Source: Cryobacterium breve (GTDB taxonomy: Bacteria; Actinomycetota; Actinomycetes; Actinomycetales; Microbacteriaceae). Taken from it: 64,000 nt of DNA. Shown here one piece after another: positions 1 through 8,910 of this stretch. The position numbers and the translations under genes were made by a program. Numbering within the stretch: the first letter of the stretch is position 1; each line of letters opens with the position of its first letter. The notes under the pieces are model-generated. The model searched no databases, was not told the DNA's origin, and was given only the letters and a program-made list of their open reading frames with translations. Where the stretch lies: NCBI RefSeq assembly GCF_027594785.1, contig NZ_CP075584.1:3410001-3474000 (forward strand), given 5' to 3'.

Positions 1-402
1 CGCGACACCTACAAGGTCCCGGCAGCGCTCAAGAAATGGCTCGAGGTGCGGGACGAGACCTGCACCTTCCCCGGCTGCCGCCGCTCCGCCAAGCGCTCTG
101 ACCTGGATCACAGTGTGGAATGGCAGCACGGCGGCGAAACCGACGCGATGAACCTCGCCCACCTCTGCCCGTACCACCACGCGGTCAAGAGCTACACGAG
201 GTGGTCGCCGAGACACCTCGGCGATGGCCGGATCGAGTGGACGTCCCCGGCCGGGTACAGCTACATCGTCGAACCCTCCGCCGACATGAGACCACCGCGG
301 AAACCCACACCCACACCCACACCCACACCGCCGGTCCCTGTCGTGGACGTCTGGAACCTCGACTCCGAACCCGACGACCCCGACAACCCGACACGCTTTT
401 AG
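1..402 (+). CDS. HNH endonuclease domain protein, 3' end only (DUF222-type)
   Basis: The reading frame is open from base 1 to a TAG at 400-402, so the start lies outside the window. The visible part is an HNH nuclease fold: a Cys-x-x-x-x-Pro-Gly-Cys pair, the core DLDH with the catalytic His, then NLAHLCPYHHAVK giving the last metal ligands. In Actinobacteria such C-terminal HNH domains usually follow a DUF222 (13E12-type) domain and occur in many copies per genome; the DUF222 part is inferred, not seen. The C-terminal tail contains a Pro-Thr stretch encoded by ACCCAC hexamers. The biological role of these proteins is not established. Confidence 0.8.
   Translation, partial: RDTYKVPAALKKWLEVRDETCTFPGCRRSAKRSDLDHSVEWQHGGETDAMNLAHLCPYHHAVKSYTRWSPRHLGDGRIEWTSPAGYSYIVEPSADMRPPRKPTPTPTPTPPVPVVDVWNLDSEPDDPDNPTRF
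303..330 (+). repeat. ACCCAC hexamer tandem repeat inside the HNH gene
   Basis: About four and a half copies of ACCCAC encode alternating Pro and Thr in the tail of the HNH protein. The repeat keeps frame. It is a simple-sequence tract likely to vary in length between strains. Confidence 0.85.
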
Positions 403-425
403 AAAAAGACGTGAGCCGACGCGGG

Positions 426-1237
426 CTAGCCCCGGCGACGACGGCGCCGAAGGATGAGATGCTCGGCGACCGCGAGGTTCAGGACCCAGGCGGCACCCAT
501 CAGGACTGCGCGGGACAGCTCGTCCTTGGGCCCGAAAAGGATCGCCCCCGGGATCAGGAGCAGGGCCTGGGTGCCGGCGGCGACGGCGAGCGCATAGGCG
601 CGCGTCATCCACTCGCCGTGCCTGACGAAATCGTGGCGCACGATCGCGCGGATACCGAGCAGGAGGCTCACGGCCATCGCAGACCCGAAGAAGAGCCGAA
701 TCACGCCGAGGGCGATGCCGTCACCGGGCGGGTGCGGGTAGAACACCACCATCCACAGGCCGGACAGCGCGGAGAGCAGGCCGGCGGGGATGAGGATCCG
801 TCCCGCCACGCGGTGCCACCTGCCCGCCCGGCGCCGCAGGGCGGGAACGAACTGGAGGGCGCCGAGGAGGCAGAAGACGGTCACGCTCACGATGTGCGTC
901 GTGACGAGTACGGGGGAGTCGAGGAACCGTGCGTTGTCCTCGGTGGCGGCGGCGGCGCCCCCGTCAGCTCGGTGAGGCGTGCGGCTCCGGCGAGAATCGG
1001 GATGAGGCTGAGCAGGATCAGTGCGGCCGGTGCGAGCCATTGCTGCCGGGGAGCCCGCGCCGGCGTGCGGGTTCGATCAGCGCCGGGAACGGCGCCAGTA
1101 GGCCTGTCCGGTGTCGCCGTGTCGTGTGTCGACAGGCCTTGCGTCGGCAGGCCTTTTGGCTTCCTGTCGTGTGTCGACAGGCCTGATGTTGCCGCGTCGT
1201 GTGTAGGCCCGGCTCGGGTGATCTTGTCCCTCGTCAT
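426..1237 (-). CDS. DUF2306-type integral membrane protein (frame break in the read)
   Basis: Predicted multi-pass membrane protein of about 270 residues with hydrophobic segments such as LLSLIPILAGAARL, VTTHIVSVTVFCLLGALQF and ILIPAGLLSALSGLWMVV; the pattern resembles the DUF2306 family of unknown function. The start and the rest lie in different frames. They join if the C run at 958-962 is six rather than five long, which restores LTELTGG-AAAATEDNARF. The ATG overlaps the stop of the preceding small gene by ATGA, so the two are probably translationally coupled. The N-terminal 60 residues are low-complexity and encoded by direct repeats, so the membrane part may begin later. It is the last gene of a minus-strand set starting with a LuxR-type regulator. 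Confidence 0.65.
1121..1205. repeat. 19-bp direct repeats with GTCGACAGGCCT core
   Basis: The word GTCGTGTGTCGACAGGCCT occurs at 1121-1139 and 1166-1184, with degenerate copies between and after (GTCGGCAGGCCT at about 1143, GTCGTGTGTAGGCC at about 1196). The repeats fall in the 5' part of the DUF2306 gene and encode recurring LSTHD-like peptides there. Confidence 0.7.
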
Positions 1238-1485
1238 CGGTCACTTCTCGTCAGGAGGTTGACCGAGATCAACGTGGCGCCCAGGTCTCCGACCCGTCGC
1301 AGCAGCCCGTGCAGGGCGGCCTGGTCCACGATCGTGCCCGTGAGGGTTGTTGTTCCGTCGCTCTCTTCGGTCAGCCGGAAGCCGTCGAACCAGTCGGTCC
1401 AGCAGGCATCCAGCTGACCTTGCAGACGGATCTCATATGTGTCGAGTCCACCGCGCCCGAGGGGCGCCCCGTGTGGGTTTTTCAT
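1234..1485 (-). CDS. Small conserved-looking protein, 83 aa
   Basis: Unrecognised small soluble protein, 83 residues. It has an EIRLQGQLDACWTDWFDG segment, a strand-rich middle (TTTLTGTIVDQAALHGLL) and ends VGDLGATLISVNLL. The DQAALHGLLRRVGDLG part resembles small proteins I have seen beside membrane proteins and LuxR regulators in Actinobacteria, but I cannot name a family. It sits between the DUF4386-like gene (33 bp upstream) and the DUF2306-like gene (overlapping ATGA), so all three are likely one transcript. Confidence 0.7.
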   Translation of the reverse strand: MKNPHGAPLGRGGLDTYEIRLQGQLDACWTDWFDGFRLTEESDGTTTLTGTIVDQAALHGLLRRVGDLGATLISVNLLTRSDR

Positions 1486-1518
1486 GTCATTGCTCCTCGG
1501 TCGTCCGGCGAACCCGGG

Positions 1519-2211
1519 TCAGACCGTCGGCGTCGTGTCGAGGCGTGCGCCGGTGTGGGTCACCTTCTGGGGTTCCGTCGTTGTGCGCAGGTTCGTCCAC
1601 AGGGAGTATCCGAGCCAGATCAGGGCGAGGCCCATGGGGATGGCGGCCATGCGTTCGAGGGCGTGCGGGAGAAGTGCGCCCGCGATGGGCGTCACGGCCG
1701 CTGCGACGATCAACAGGATGCCGGCACCGCGAGACAGGACCCGGGCGCGGAGGATGGAGATGCCGAACAGGAGCGCACCGACGACGTACAGCAGACCGCC
1801 GACCTGCGGGAGGGCCGCGAGAGGGCCGAGGTCGTTCACGGCCGGGTAACGGCCGAACAGGCCGACGATGTCCACGGCGAGCTGGGGGGCTGCGGTCGCG
1901 ACCAGCGGCGCGATGAGGGCTTCGGTGAAGTTGAAGGACGCCTGCAGGATGAAGAAGAGTCCGAACATCAGGTACGCGATCAGTCCGAGCAGCCCGAACT
2001 TTTGCACCTGCCGCAGGTAGATTCCGGTGAGGCCGATCATGGCCAGAACGGCCATGCCGAAGCTGAGGACGTGCACCGTGATCCACATCTGGGTGGAGAG
2101 TGAGGCGACCACGTCGGCGGGGTGGATGAACTGGATGACGATGTAGATGAGCCCGGCGAGTGCGGCCGCTCCGGCGGCCGCGCGGGTGAGGGTGGATGGC
2201 GTGATGCTCAT
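1519..2211 (-). CDS. DUF4386-type membrane protein
   Basis: Integral membrane protein of 230 residues with about six hydrophobic segments (AAAGAAALAGLIYIVIQF near the N-terminus, then VHVLSFGMAVLAMIGLTGIY, LLGLIAYLMFGLFFIL, a helix around VGGLLYVVGALLFGI, and GILLIVAAAVTPIAGALL). The layout and length fit the DUF4386 family, which has no established function. The ATG has GGGAGG-like bases just upstream. It is the first gene after the LuxR-type regulator, with a palindromic candidate operator in the gap, so control by that regulator is plausible. Confidence 0.75.
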   Translation of the reverse strand: MSITPSTLTRAAAGAAALAGLIYIVIQFIHPADVVASLSTQMWITVHVLSFGMAVLAMIGLTGIYLRQVQKFGLLGLIAYLMFGLFFILQASFNFTEALIAPLVATAAPQLAVDIVGLFGRYPAVNDLGPLAALPQVGGLLYVVGALLFGISILRARVLSRGAGILLIVAAAVTPIAGALLPHALERMAAIPMGLALIWLGYSLWTNLRTTTEPQKVTHTGARLDTTPTV

Positions 2212-2290
2212 GGGAGGCTCCGATGCTCTGTGTGGCCCAGGCGGTTACCTGAAGACACCCTGAATCTAGGGAGACATGTGATGACAGGGC

Positions 2291-2320
2291 ATCACCCTGT
2301 GTGGTGATCGGGGTGGTGAT
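2291..2320. promoter_or_regulatory. Candidate operator palindrome upstream of the DUF4386 gene
   Basis: ATCACC-CTGTGT-GGTGAT (2291-2308) is a perfect 6-bp inverted repeat, followed at 2311-2320 by another half-site, GGGTGGTGAT. It lies in the 111-bp gap between the regulator's stop and the start of the DUF4386-like gene. Binding by the adjacent LuxR-type regulator is an inference from position. Confidence 0.4.
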
Positions 2321-2322
2321 TG

Positions 2323-5039
2323 TCAGACGAGGCCGAGTCCACCAGCGCGACGGATCGCATCCGCCCGGCTGGTGACCTCGAGTTTGCCGAAGATGTGCCG
2401 GGTGTGGGTGCGGAGGGTGTTCACGGAGACGTACAGTTCGCGGGCGATCTCCGGCCCGCTCAACTCGGTCGCCAGCAGCCGGAGCACGTGCAGTTCCCGT
2501 TCGCTCAGCGCTTCGGCGAGCGGCCGGGCGGATGCCCGCGGGCCGTCGACGTGAACGAATGCGTCGCTGAGGCGGCCGACATAGCCCGGGGCGATTCCCG
2601 CGACGGTCGCCGAGCGGAGCAGCGCCGCCATCGGCTCGCCCTCGTCCACGAAGAGTCGCAGGTACCCTTCCGGTTCTGCCTGGGCGAGGACGCGCGCGAG
2701 CGGGCGGAGCGCCAGGTCGGTGTGGCCGGCCGCCGAGTGCGCCAATGCCTGCAGGACAAGGATCTCGTTCACCCGTCCGGCCCGGCCACCGGCATCCGCC
2801 GCGGAGAGCAGCCGGTCGAGCAGAGCCACAGCGGCATCGAGGGAGCCGGCCTGTGGATCGGACGCGTGCCGCGCGATCGAGAGCCTCGCCAGCGTGAGGT
2901 GCTCGAACTCGCGCAGGTAACTCGGCGCATCCGTTGTCGCGAGCCCCTGGCCGTCTGCCCAGCCCTGGGCCTCATCGAACCGTCCCTGCTTGATCCACAG
3001 CCGGGCCTTCATCGCACCCAGCGGCCGCACCTCCGGGAAGAACCCGGGCCGGTACAGGCGCTCCGCGGCGCCGAGCGCATCCAGGGCGCCGTCGAGTCGT
3101 CCCTCCGCCTCGTCGATCCGGGACATCGCCACGAACCAGCGATACCGGTTTTCGGGCAGCGACGCCCGCTCGCCGAGTGCCTGGCTCATCAACAGCTGCT
3201 CCCGGGCCGCGGCCAGGTCGGAGCGTTCGCGAAAGAGCTCACTGACGGCGACGTGCAGGTCGGCCGTCGACTGGGGAACCGTCTCTCCCTGCTCCGCGGC
3301 GAGCCGCAGGGCGTCCTCGCAGGCGCGCTCGGCGTCCCGCAGCCGCCCCTGCTGGGTGAGGAGGTCGACCATGACGATCGTGGTACCGAGCATGTCGGCG
3401 AGGTTGCCGGACCGACGGAGGCTCGTGGCGACCTCGCCGAACGCGTCGACCGCGGCACCGAGGTCGCCGCCGGCCCAGGACGCCAGTCCCAGGAAACCGG
3501 CGGCAGCGCCGCGCCCGAAGTGGTCGTCGGGGCCGGCGAGATCGAACGCTCGCCGAGCCTGCGCCTGGGTTCCCGGGACGTCGCCCCGCGCCTGCGCGAC
3601 CGCGGCCCGGTACAGGGCGATCGTGACGGGCAGTATCCGAAGTTCCTCGCCGGCCGCTGAATCGTGGGCTGGCGTGCCGTCGTCCGTTGTGGCTCCGAGC
3701 GCCCGTTCGGCGTCCGCCAGCACGGGTTCGACGGCATCCACCTCGCCGGACACGAGCAGCGACCAGGCGCGGTAGACGCCCAGAACGGGCCTGCGGCCGA
3801 TGACGTCGCCCGGGAGCAGCGCAAGCCAGCCGAGCAGGGTCGCATCCTGCCTGCTCTTGCGCACGCCGGGCACCGTCGACTCGATCACCCGGGCGGCCCG
3901 CCCGAAATCCCCGGCGGCCAGGGCATGAGCGATCGCGTCCTCCAGCAGCCCGTTCTGCTCGAGCCACTCGCTGGCGCGTCGGTGCAGGTCCGGCACCCGT
4001 TCGGCACCGTCCGCCAGCATGCGGGCCGTCAGCACATCCGCGAAGAGGTGGTGGTAGCGGTACCACTCGCGCCGGTCGTCGAGGGGGACGACGAAGAGGT
4101 TGTCCCGTTCGAGGGATGCGAGCATCTCGCCGCTGTCGGAACGGCCGGTGACCTGGTCGCAGAGGGGGGCGCTCAGCCGGCCGAGGATCGCGGTATCGAA
4201 GAGGAAGTCGCGGACGTCCCCGGGCTGGCGCTGCAGCACTTCTTCGGCGAGGTAGTCGATCACGAACCGGTGACTGCCGGTGAAACCCTCAATGAACCCG
4301 CCGACGTCCGAGCGATCCCGCATGGACAGTGCCGCGAGCCTGCAGGCCTGCAATCCAGCCTTCCGTCCGGGTTTCGAGGGCTGCGACGTGCACGGGGGAG
4401 AGCTCGAGGTGCATGACCTCGTTCAGGAACGCCGCGGCTTCATCGGGGGTGAAGCGGAGGTCAGCCGCACGCAGGCTCGGTCAGCTCACCCCGAGCGCGC
4501 AGCCGGGCCAGCGGCAGCAAGGGGTCTGAGCGACTCATGATGGCCAGGTGCAGGTTCGGCGGCAGGTGATCGATCAGGAAGACAAGGCCGTCGCGGATCG
4601 TACCGTCCTCGATGAGGTGGAAGTCATCGAGGACCAGGACCATCGGGTACTGTGCTGCGGCGACATCGTTGATGAGCGCGCCCAGGGTGCCCTCGATCGA
4701 CGACAGCGGAAGTGCGTACGCATCCGCTGCGACCGAGGCATCGGCGCGGTGCAGTGCCGCGACGAGGTAGGTGAGAAATCGTGAGGGGTCGTTGTCGCTC
4801 GCGTCGAGCGAGAGCCACGCGACGTGAGCGTCCGGTTCGTCGTCCAGGATGTCGGCGATCCACTGGCTCACCACCGTGGTCTTGCCGAATCCGGCCGGCG
4901 CGGAGAGCAGGGTCGCTCGGTGACCGGAGTGGAGCCCCTCCCGCAGACGCTCGAGGAGACGAGGGCGGGAGACGGCGTTCGGTCGGGGAGACGGGATGAA
5001 GAGCTTCGTGGCGAGGACGGGCAGAGGCGTTTCGCTCAT
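2323..5039 (-). CDS. MalT/LuxR-type large ATP-binding transcriptional regulator (two frame breaks)
   Basis: One protein of about 904 residues after two single-base corrections. The N-terminus carries an AAA/STAND ATPase with Walker A APAGFGKTT (residues 47-55) and Walker B VLVLDDFH (near 135-142); the long middle is helical and TPR-like; the C-terminus is a LuxR helix-turn-helix (LSERELHVLRLLATELSGPE then VNTLRTHTRHIFGKL). This is the MalT/LAL architecture of ligand-responsive activators. The frame is broken by an extra base at CAGGCTC 4472-4478 and at GAGCCTG 4336-4342. Removing both gives a whole-codon length and an unbroken domain, so I do not treat it as a pseudogene. The genes directly downstream on the same strand are the likely targets; the ligand is unknown. 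Confidence 0.85.
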
Positions 5040-5087
5040 TCGCTCATCAGAGCACCTCGGTCGGATTTCGGCAATAACCGCCCCGCA

Positions 5088-6201
5088 TCATGTGGCGGGT
5101 ACGGCGGCGACAGTGAGTGCCTCGAAGTCCGCATACAGTCGTTCCACTTCCGTCCGCGCCGCCGGGGCCGCGGCTTCGGCCGCGTCGAGTTCGCTCTGGC
5201 GCCGCGACTGGTCTGACTCCCTCGTCGCGAATTCGGCCAGCCTGCCGGCCAGGTAGCTGCCGTACGGCTCACCGCCCGACGTGGCGTCGGAGTCGGCGAC
5301 GTAGGTGCGGGCGCGGACCTCCGGGGAGAGAGCGTTGTACTCATCGGCCTGCCGGTTGTACCCGTCGCGGTCGGCGGCCAGTTGTGTGCGGTCGGCCTGC
5401 AACTGCGCGCTCGCGTCAGCGTTCGCCTGTTCCTGGACGGCGAGGGCATCCGCTTTCGCACTGTAGCCGGCCTGGAGTCCGTCCCAGAGGGCGCGGTCCG
5501 CGTCGTGGATCGCGACGAGCGCACCGCGGTCGCGGAAATACGGGGCGTAGTAGGCCTCGAGGGCCGGGTCGACCGCATCGGCGATCTCGGTACCGAAATA
5601 CGCGAATTCCTCCGTGGACCGGTTCTCCGCTGCAGACCCCACCGAAGAATCGACGCTGGCCTGAATTGGGTCGTCCGCTGCAATAGTGGACCAGCGTGTG
5701 TCGAGGAGCGCGTCGAGGCGAGCCTGCTCCCCGGAGGTGAGCCGGGCGTACGCGGCGTGCAGGAACTCGTGCGCGGCCGTCACCACGATCTGGTCGGCCA
5801 GCCGGGCGTCGCCGGGGCGGAAGATCGCGATCCTTCCGAAGCTCTCTCCGAGCCCGTAGTAACACCCGACGGTGGCAAAGTCGCCACCGTGTGCCCCATC
5901 GGGGTTGTCGTCGCATACGCGACGGAAGTCGCTGCTGTCGAGGAGCCTGCGGGTGCGCGGCGAGGAAGATCTCACGCCCTTCATCGCTGAACCCGATCCG
6001 GTCGGCGATCTGTGCAGTCTCCGTCGAGAGGGAGTAGGACGTGAGCGCGGAAAGCGGATTCGACGGCAGCGCCGTGAGGACCAATCCCGCGGCGGCGGCG
6101 CCCGCGATCACCAGCCCGAACGCGATGCCCCGCAGCCGCCACCGGGGCGGTCGCCGCGCTGGAGGCGGAGGCCAGCCGTGGTCGGATTCGAAGAGCGTCA
6201 C
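5088..6201 (-). CDS. Membrane-anchored zincin-like protein with HEFLH motif (frame break)
   Basis: About 370 residues after one correction. A proline-rich cytoplasmic start (GWPPPPARRPPRW) precedes a single membrane helix (GIAFGLVIAGAAAAGLVLTAL), giving an N-in, C-out anchor. The outer domain has VVTAAHEFLHAAYARL, a gluzincin-like HExxH motif, and a following STEEFAYFGTEI whose Glu could be the third ligand. The C-terminal half is a long charged coiled coil (QEQANADASAQLQADRTQL and ARRQSELDAAEAAAP-like). The frame is split by an extra base at GAGCCTG 5943-5949 (sense CAGGCTC). A GTG at 6201 is chosen because it starts the basic, proline-rich leader. A surface protease is the best guess; the substrate is unknown. 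Confidence 0.6.
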
Positions 6202-6449
6202 CCGCGGAGTATGACACGCGCGCGTGAACCTGGAGGCATCCGCTCCGGTCGGCTCACTGCACCCGCCCCTCAAGAGGGGTACCGTCGCCGCCGCGCCCGA
6301 ATCGGCGGCCCGCGCCTGCCGTTTCAGGCGCGGGCTGCCGCAGCAGGCGCGGTGGTCCCTGCTGCTGCCGGTGTGGGTGCGCACGGGGCGCCTGCGGGTG
6401 CTCACGGCCACTCCGCGCAGGCCTGCGCTCCCGGTGCCACAATGGCCGC

Positions 6450-7022
6450 ATGACGCTGCACATCACCGGCGACGCCGCCGCAGACACGCTCCTCAGTGAG
6501 GACCCGTTCGCCCTCCTGGTCGGGATGCTCCTGGACCAGCAGGTCCCGATGGAGACGGCCTTCGCCGGGCCGGCCAAGATTCGGGACCGGATCGGCACCC
6601 TGGACCCGGCGGCGATCGCCGCGTTCGACTCCGATTCCTTCGTCGAGGTGTTCCGGACGACGCCGGCCGTGCACCGTTTTCCCGGCTCGATGGCCGGACG
6701 GGTGCAGTCTCTCGCCGAGGTCGTCGCGAGGGACTGGAACGGCGACGCCGCCGCGATCTGGACCTCCGGGGCCCCGGACGGCGCCGAGGTCCTGCGCAGG
6801 CTCAGGGCGCTGCCCGGTTTCGGTGAGCAGAAGGCGAAGATCTTCCTGGCGATCCTCGGGAAACGATTCGCTCTCGCAGCACCGGGCTGGCAGGAGGCAT
6901 CGGCGCCGTACGGGCAGGACGGCTCACACGCATCCGTTGCCGACATCGTCGACGCCGAGTCGCTCGCGCGGGTGCGGGAGACCAAGCGAGCGGCCAAGGC
7001 GGCCGCGAAGACGAAGGCCTAG
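6450..7022 (+). CDS. HhH-GPD family base-excision repair protein
   Basis: 190 residues. The N-terminus LVGMLLDQQVPMETAFAGP and the helix-hairpin-helix LRALPGFGEQKAKIFLAILG (near residue 120) match the small HhH-GPD proteins of Actinobacteria, relatives of EndoIII/AlkA-type DNA glycosylases that flip out and excise damaged bases. It is shorter than classical glycosylases and shows no Fe-S cysteines; the damaged substrate is unknown. The C-terminus is Lys/Ala-rich. It is monocistronic, with a repeat tract after its stop. Confidence 0.75.
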   Translation: MTLHITGDAAADTLLSEDPFALLVGMLLDQQVPMETAFAGPAKIRDRIGTLDPAAIAAFDSDSFVEVFRTTPAVHRFPGSMAGRVQSLAEVVARDWNGDAAAIWTSGAPDGAEVLRRLRALPGFGEQKAKIFLAILGKRFALAAPGWQEASAPYGQDGSHASVADIVDAESLARVRETKRAAKAAAKTKA

Positions 7023-7029
7023 CCTCGCC

Positions 7030-7077
7030 GCTGCGGACGCTGCGGACGCTGCGGACGATGCGGACGCTGCGGACGTT
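7030..7077. repeat. 9-bp tandem repeat GCTGCGGAC after a stop codon
   Basis: Five slightly degenerate copies of GCTGCGGAC begin a few bases after the HhH-GPD stop codon and fill most of the gap to the convergent lipoprotein gene. Confidence 0.75.
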
Positions 7078-7113
7078 CCGGCGGGCGGATGCCGGTGCCT
7101 GGCCCGACCCGGG

Positions 7114-7812
7114 TCAGCAGTAGAACTGGCCGAGGCCAGCGGGGGCCGCGATCGCGGACAGGACTCCACCCTGCCCGACCAGGGCGGCGCCGCCGTACGG
7201 CTTGCCTTCCCCGTTCCGGCCGGCGACCTCGAAGACGAGGGGACCGGTGCCGTCGTTGTACTCGTCGATCTTCTGGTCGGCGGGGAGGGCCGCGGCGCTC
7301 GCGGTGACATCCGTGCCGACGACGAGGCCCGTGCTGGACTGCACGGTCACCCCGGTGTCGCCCACCTGTGCGGAGCGGGCCTGGACGGTCCAGGTGTAGA
7401 GCGGCGGGTTCTCGGCGTCCGGAACGTTGACGAGGAACCCGGCAGCCCAGGTGTACGTGGTTGCCGCTCCCGAGCAGCCGGTCTCGGGATCGGTGCGGGC
7501 GACGGTCGGCGCGACGCCGATCGCAGCGGAGAGGAAGGCCACCATGGCCTGGGCGCCGCCCGAATACGGGGACGTCGCGATCGTCGCGCCGGTCGCATCG
7601 ACGGTGCTGACGGTGAGCGCGCCGATCGACAGGCCGGCGGCGCTCGCCGTGGCGGTGGGAGTCGGCGTAGGCGAGACCATCGCAGGGGAGGACGTCGGTG
7701 TCGCCATCGGGGACGAACCGGCCGCGGCGCCCCCGGTAGCCGGCCCGGCGCATCCGCTCAACAGGAGCGCGGCAGTGAACGCTGCAGCAAGGAACAGGAC
7801 CGGACGTTTCAT
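7114..7812 (-). CDS. Putative lipoprotein, 232 aa
   Basis: The start MKRPVLFLAAAFTAALLLSG leads into a lipobox LSGCAG, so the mature protein is probably acylated at Cys20 and held on the outer face of the membrane. A Ser/Thr/Pro-rich linker (TPTSSPAMVSPTPTPTATA) precedes a globular domain with a C-terminal GQFYC. No family recognised. ATG 7812 is preceded by GGGGGATG. It is convergent with the HhH-GPD gene and stands alone. Confidence 0.7.
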   Translation of the reverse strand: MKRPVLFLAAAFTAALLLSGCAGPATGGAAAGSSPMATPTSSPAMVSPTPTPTATASAAGLSIGALTVSTVDATGATIATSPYSGGAQAMVAFLSAAIGVAPTVARTDPETGCSGAATTYTWAAGFLVNVPDAENPPLYTWTVQARSAQVGDTGVTVQSSTGLVVGTDVTASAAALPADQKIDEYNDGTGPLVFEVAGRNGEGKPYGGAALVGQGGVLSAIAAPAGLGQFYC

Positions 7813-8041
7813 CGTGCATCCCCCATCACGGTGACGACGAAAATCGCCCCTGACCAGAAGCTTCGCACGGTTTCCTTCCTGTGTCACTGTCGAAGATGTG
7901 CCCGTCGAGAATCGCCGGGGGAAGGGGCACTTGGACATCGGTGATTCTCCATGCCGGCGTCCCGCGAGCGGCGGCTGGCTGCGGACGTCCGCTTGTCGAT
8001 ACAGTCGAGTTCTTCGTACCGGACGACCGATTGGAACGATC

Positions 8042-8470
8042 GTGGACCTGACCCACCTCAACTGGCTCGCCATCCTGGCCGCCACTGTCGCAGCCTTCAT
8101 CGCGGGCGGTATCTGGTTCGGCCCGAAGACGTTCTTTCCGGTCTGGTGGAAGCTGATGGGCAACGACCAGGCGGCAGTGCCGGGCGCCGGCAGCAACATG
8201 GCCGTCGTCTTCGGCGCGACGGCCATCGCCGCGTTCGTCGAGGCCGTGAGCGTCGCCGTCGTGATCTCGTTCGTCGCGCCGGCCACTCCCGGTTTCGGCC
8301 CGCTCCAGGGCGCTCTGACCGGCTTCCTGCTCGGCCTCGGGCTTGCCGCGGCCTCATCGCTGTCGCACCGGCTCTTCGCCGGGGTCGGGTTCCGGGTCTG
8401 GCTGATCGAGGTCGCGAGCGACGTGCTCAACCTCACGATCATGGGCCTGATCATCGGCAGCTGGCGCTAG
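8042..8470 (+). CDS. DUF1761-type membrane protein
   Basis: 142 residues with four predicted membrane helices. The N-terminal [20 protein letters not shown] followed by [14 protein letters not shown] is typical of DUF1761 proteins, whose function is unknown. The GTG at 8042 is chosen because homology-like sequence starts there ([10 protein letters not shown]); an in-frame ORF extends further 5' but its added residues look random. Confidence 0.7.
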   Translation: MDLTHLNWLAILAATVAAFIAGGIWFGPKTFFPVWWKLMGNDQAAVPGAGSNMAVVFGATAIAAFVEAVSVAVVISFVAPATPGFGPLQGALTGFLLGLGLAAASSLSHRLFAGVGFRVWLIEVASDVLNLTIMGLIIGSWR

Positions 8471-8508
8471 CCGACCGGGTCGCGACCCCGCTCGACTACG
8501 GTGGGGAA

Positions 8509-8874
8509 GTGACCGATACCCTGCCCCCGTGCCCCGAATGTTCCAGCGACCTCGCCTACGAGATGGGCGCACTGCTCGTCTGCCCGCTGTGCGGGCATGA
8601 GTGGGCCGCCTCTGACGCGACCGGGACCGTCGAACCGGGTGAGGCATCCGCCGAGCGTGTGATCACGGATGCCTTCGGGACCGTTCTCGCGGACGGCGAC
8701 ACCGTCACGGTGATCAAGGACCTCAAGGTCAAGGGCAGCTCGACCGTGGTGAAGGTCGGCACGAAGGTGCGCGGCATCCGCCTGGTCGACGGCGTCGGCG
8801 ACCACGACATCGACTGCAAGATCGACGGCGTCGGTGCGATGCAGCTGAAGTCGAGCGTGGTCAAGAAGGCCTGA
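8509..8874 (+). CDS. YjdM/PhnA-family zinc-ribbon protein
   Basis: 121 residues. Two Cys pairs, CPECSSDL and CPLCGHEW, form an N-terminal zinc ribbon; the rest ([32 protein letters not shown]) is the compact beta-barrel domain of the YjdM/PhnA family. Despite the PhnA name the family has no proven phosphonate function, and its role is unknown. The GTG follows GTGGGGAA. Its stop codon lies in a 14-bp palindrome CTGACCCGGGTCAG shared with the short gap to the convergent oxidoreductase gene. Confidence 0.8.
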   Translation: MTDTLPPCPECSSDLAYEMGALLVCPLCGHEWAASDATGTVEPGEASAERVITDAFGTVLADGDTVTVIKDLKVKGSSTVVKVGTKVRGIRLVDGVGDHDIDCKIDGVGAMQLKSSVVKKA

Positions 8875-8910
8875 CCCGGGTCAGCGTGGTCAAGGTCAGG
8901 CGACCACTCG

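Noticed and set aside
120..1262. Long plus-strand open frame over the DUF2306 region
   Set aside because: Composition is Arg/Glu/Gly-rich nonsense typical of a shadow frame in GC-rich DNA; the minus strand holds real membrane-protein sequence.
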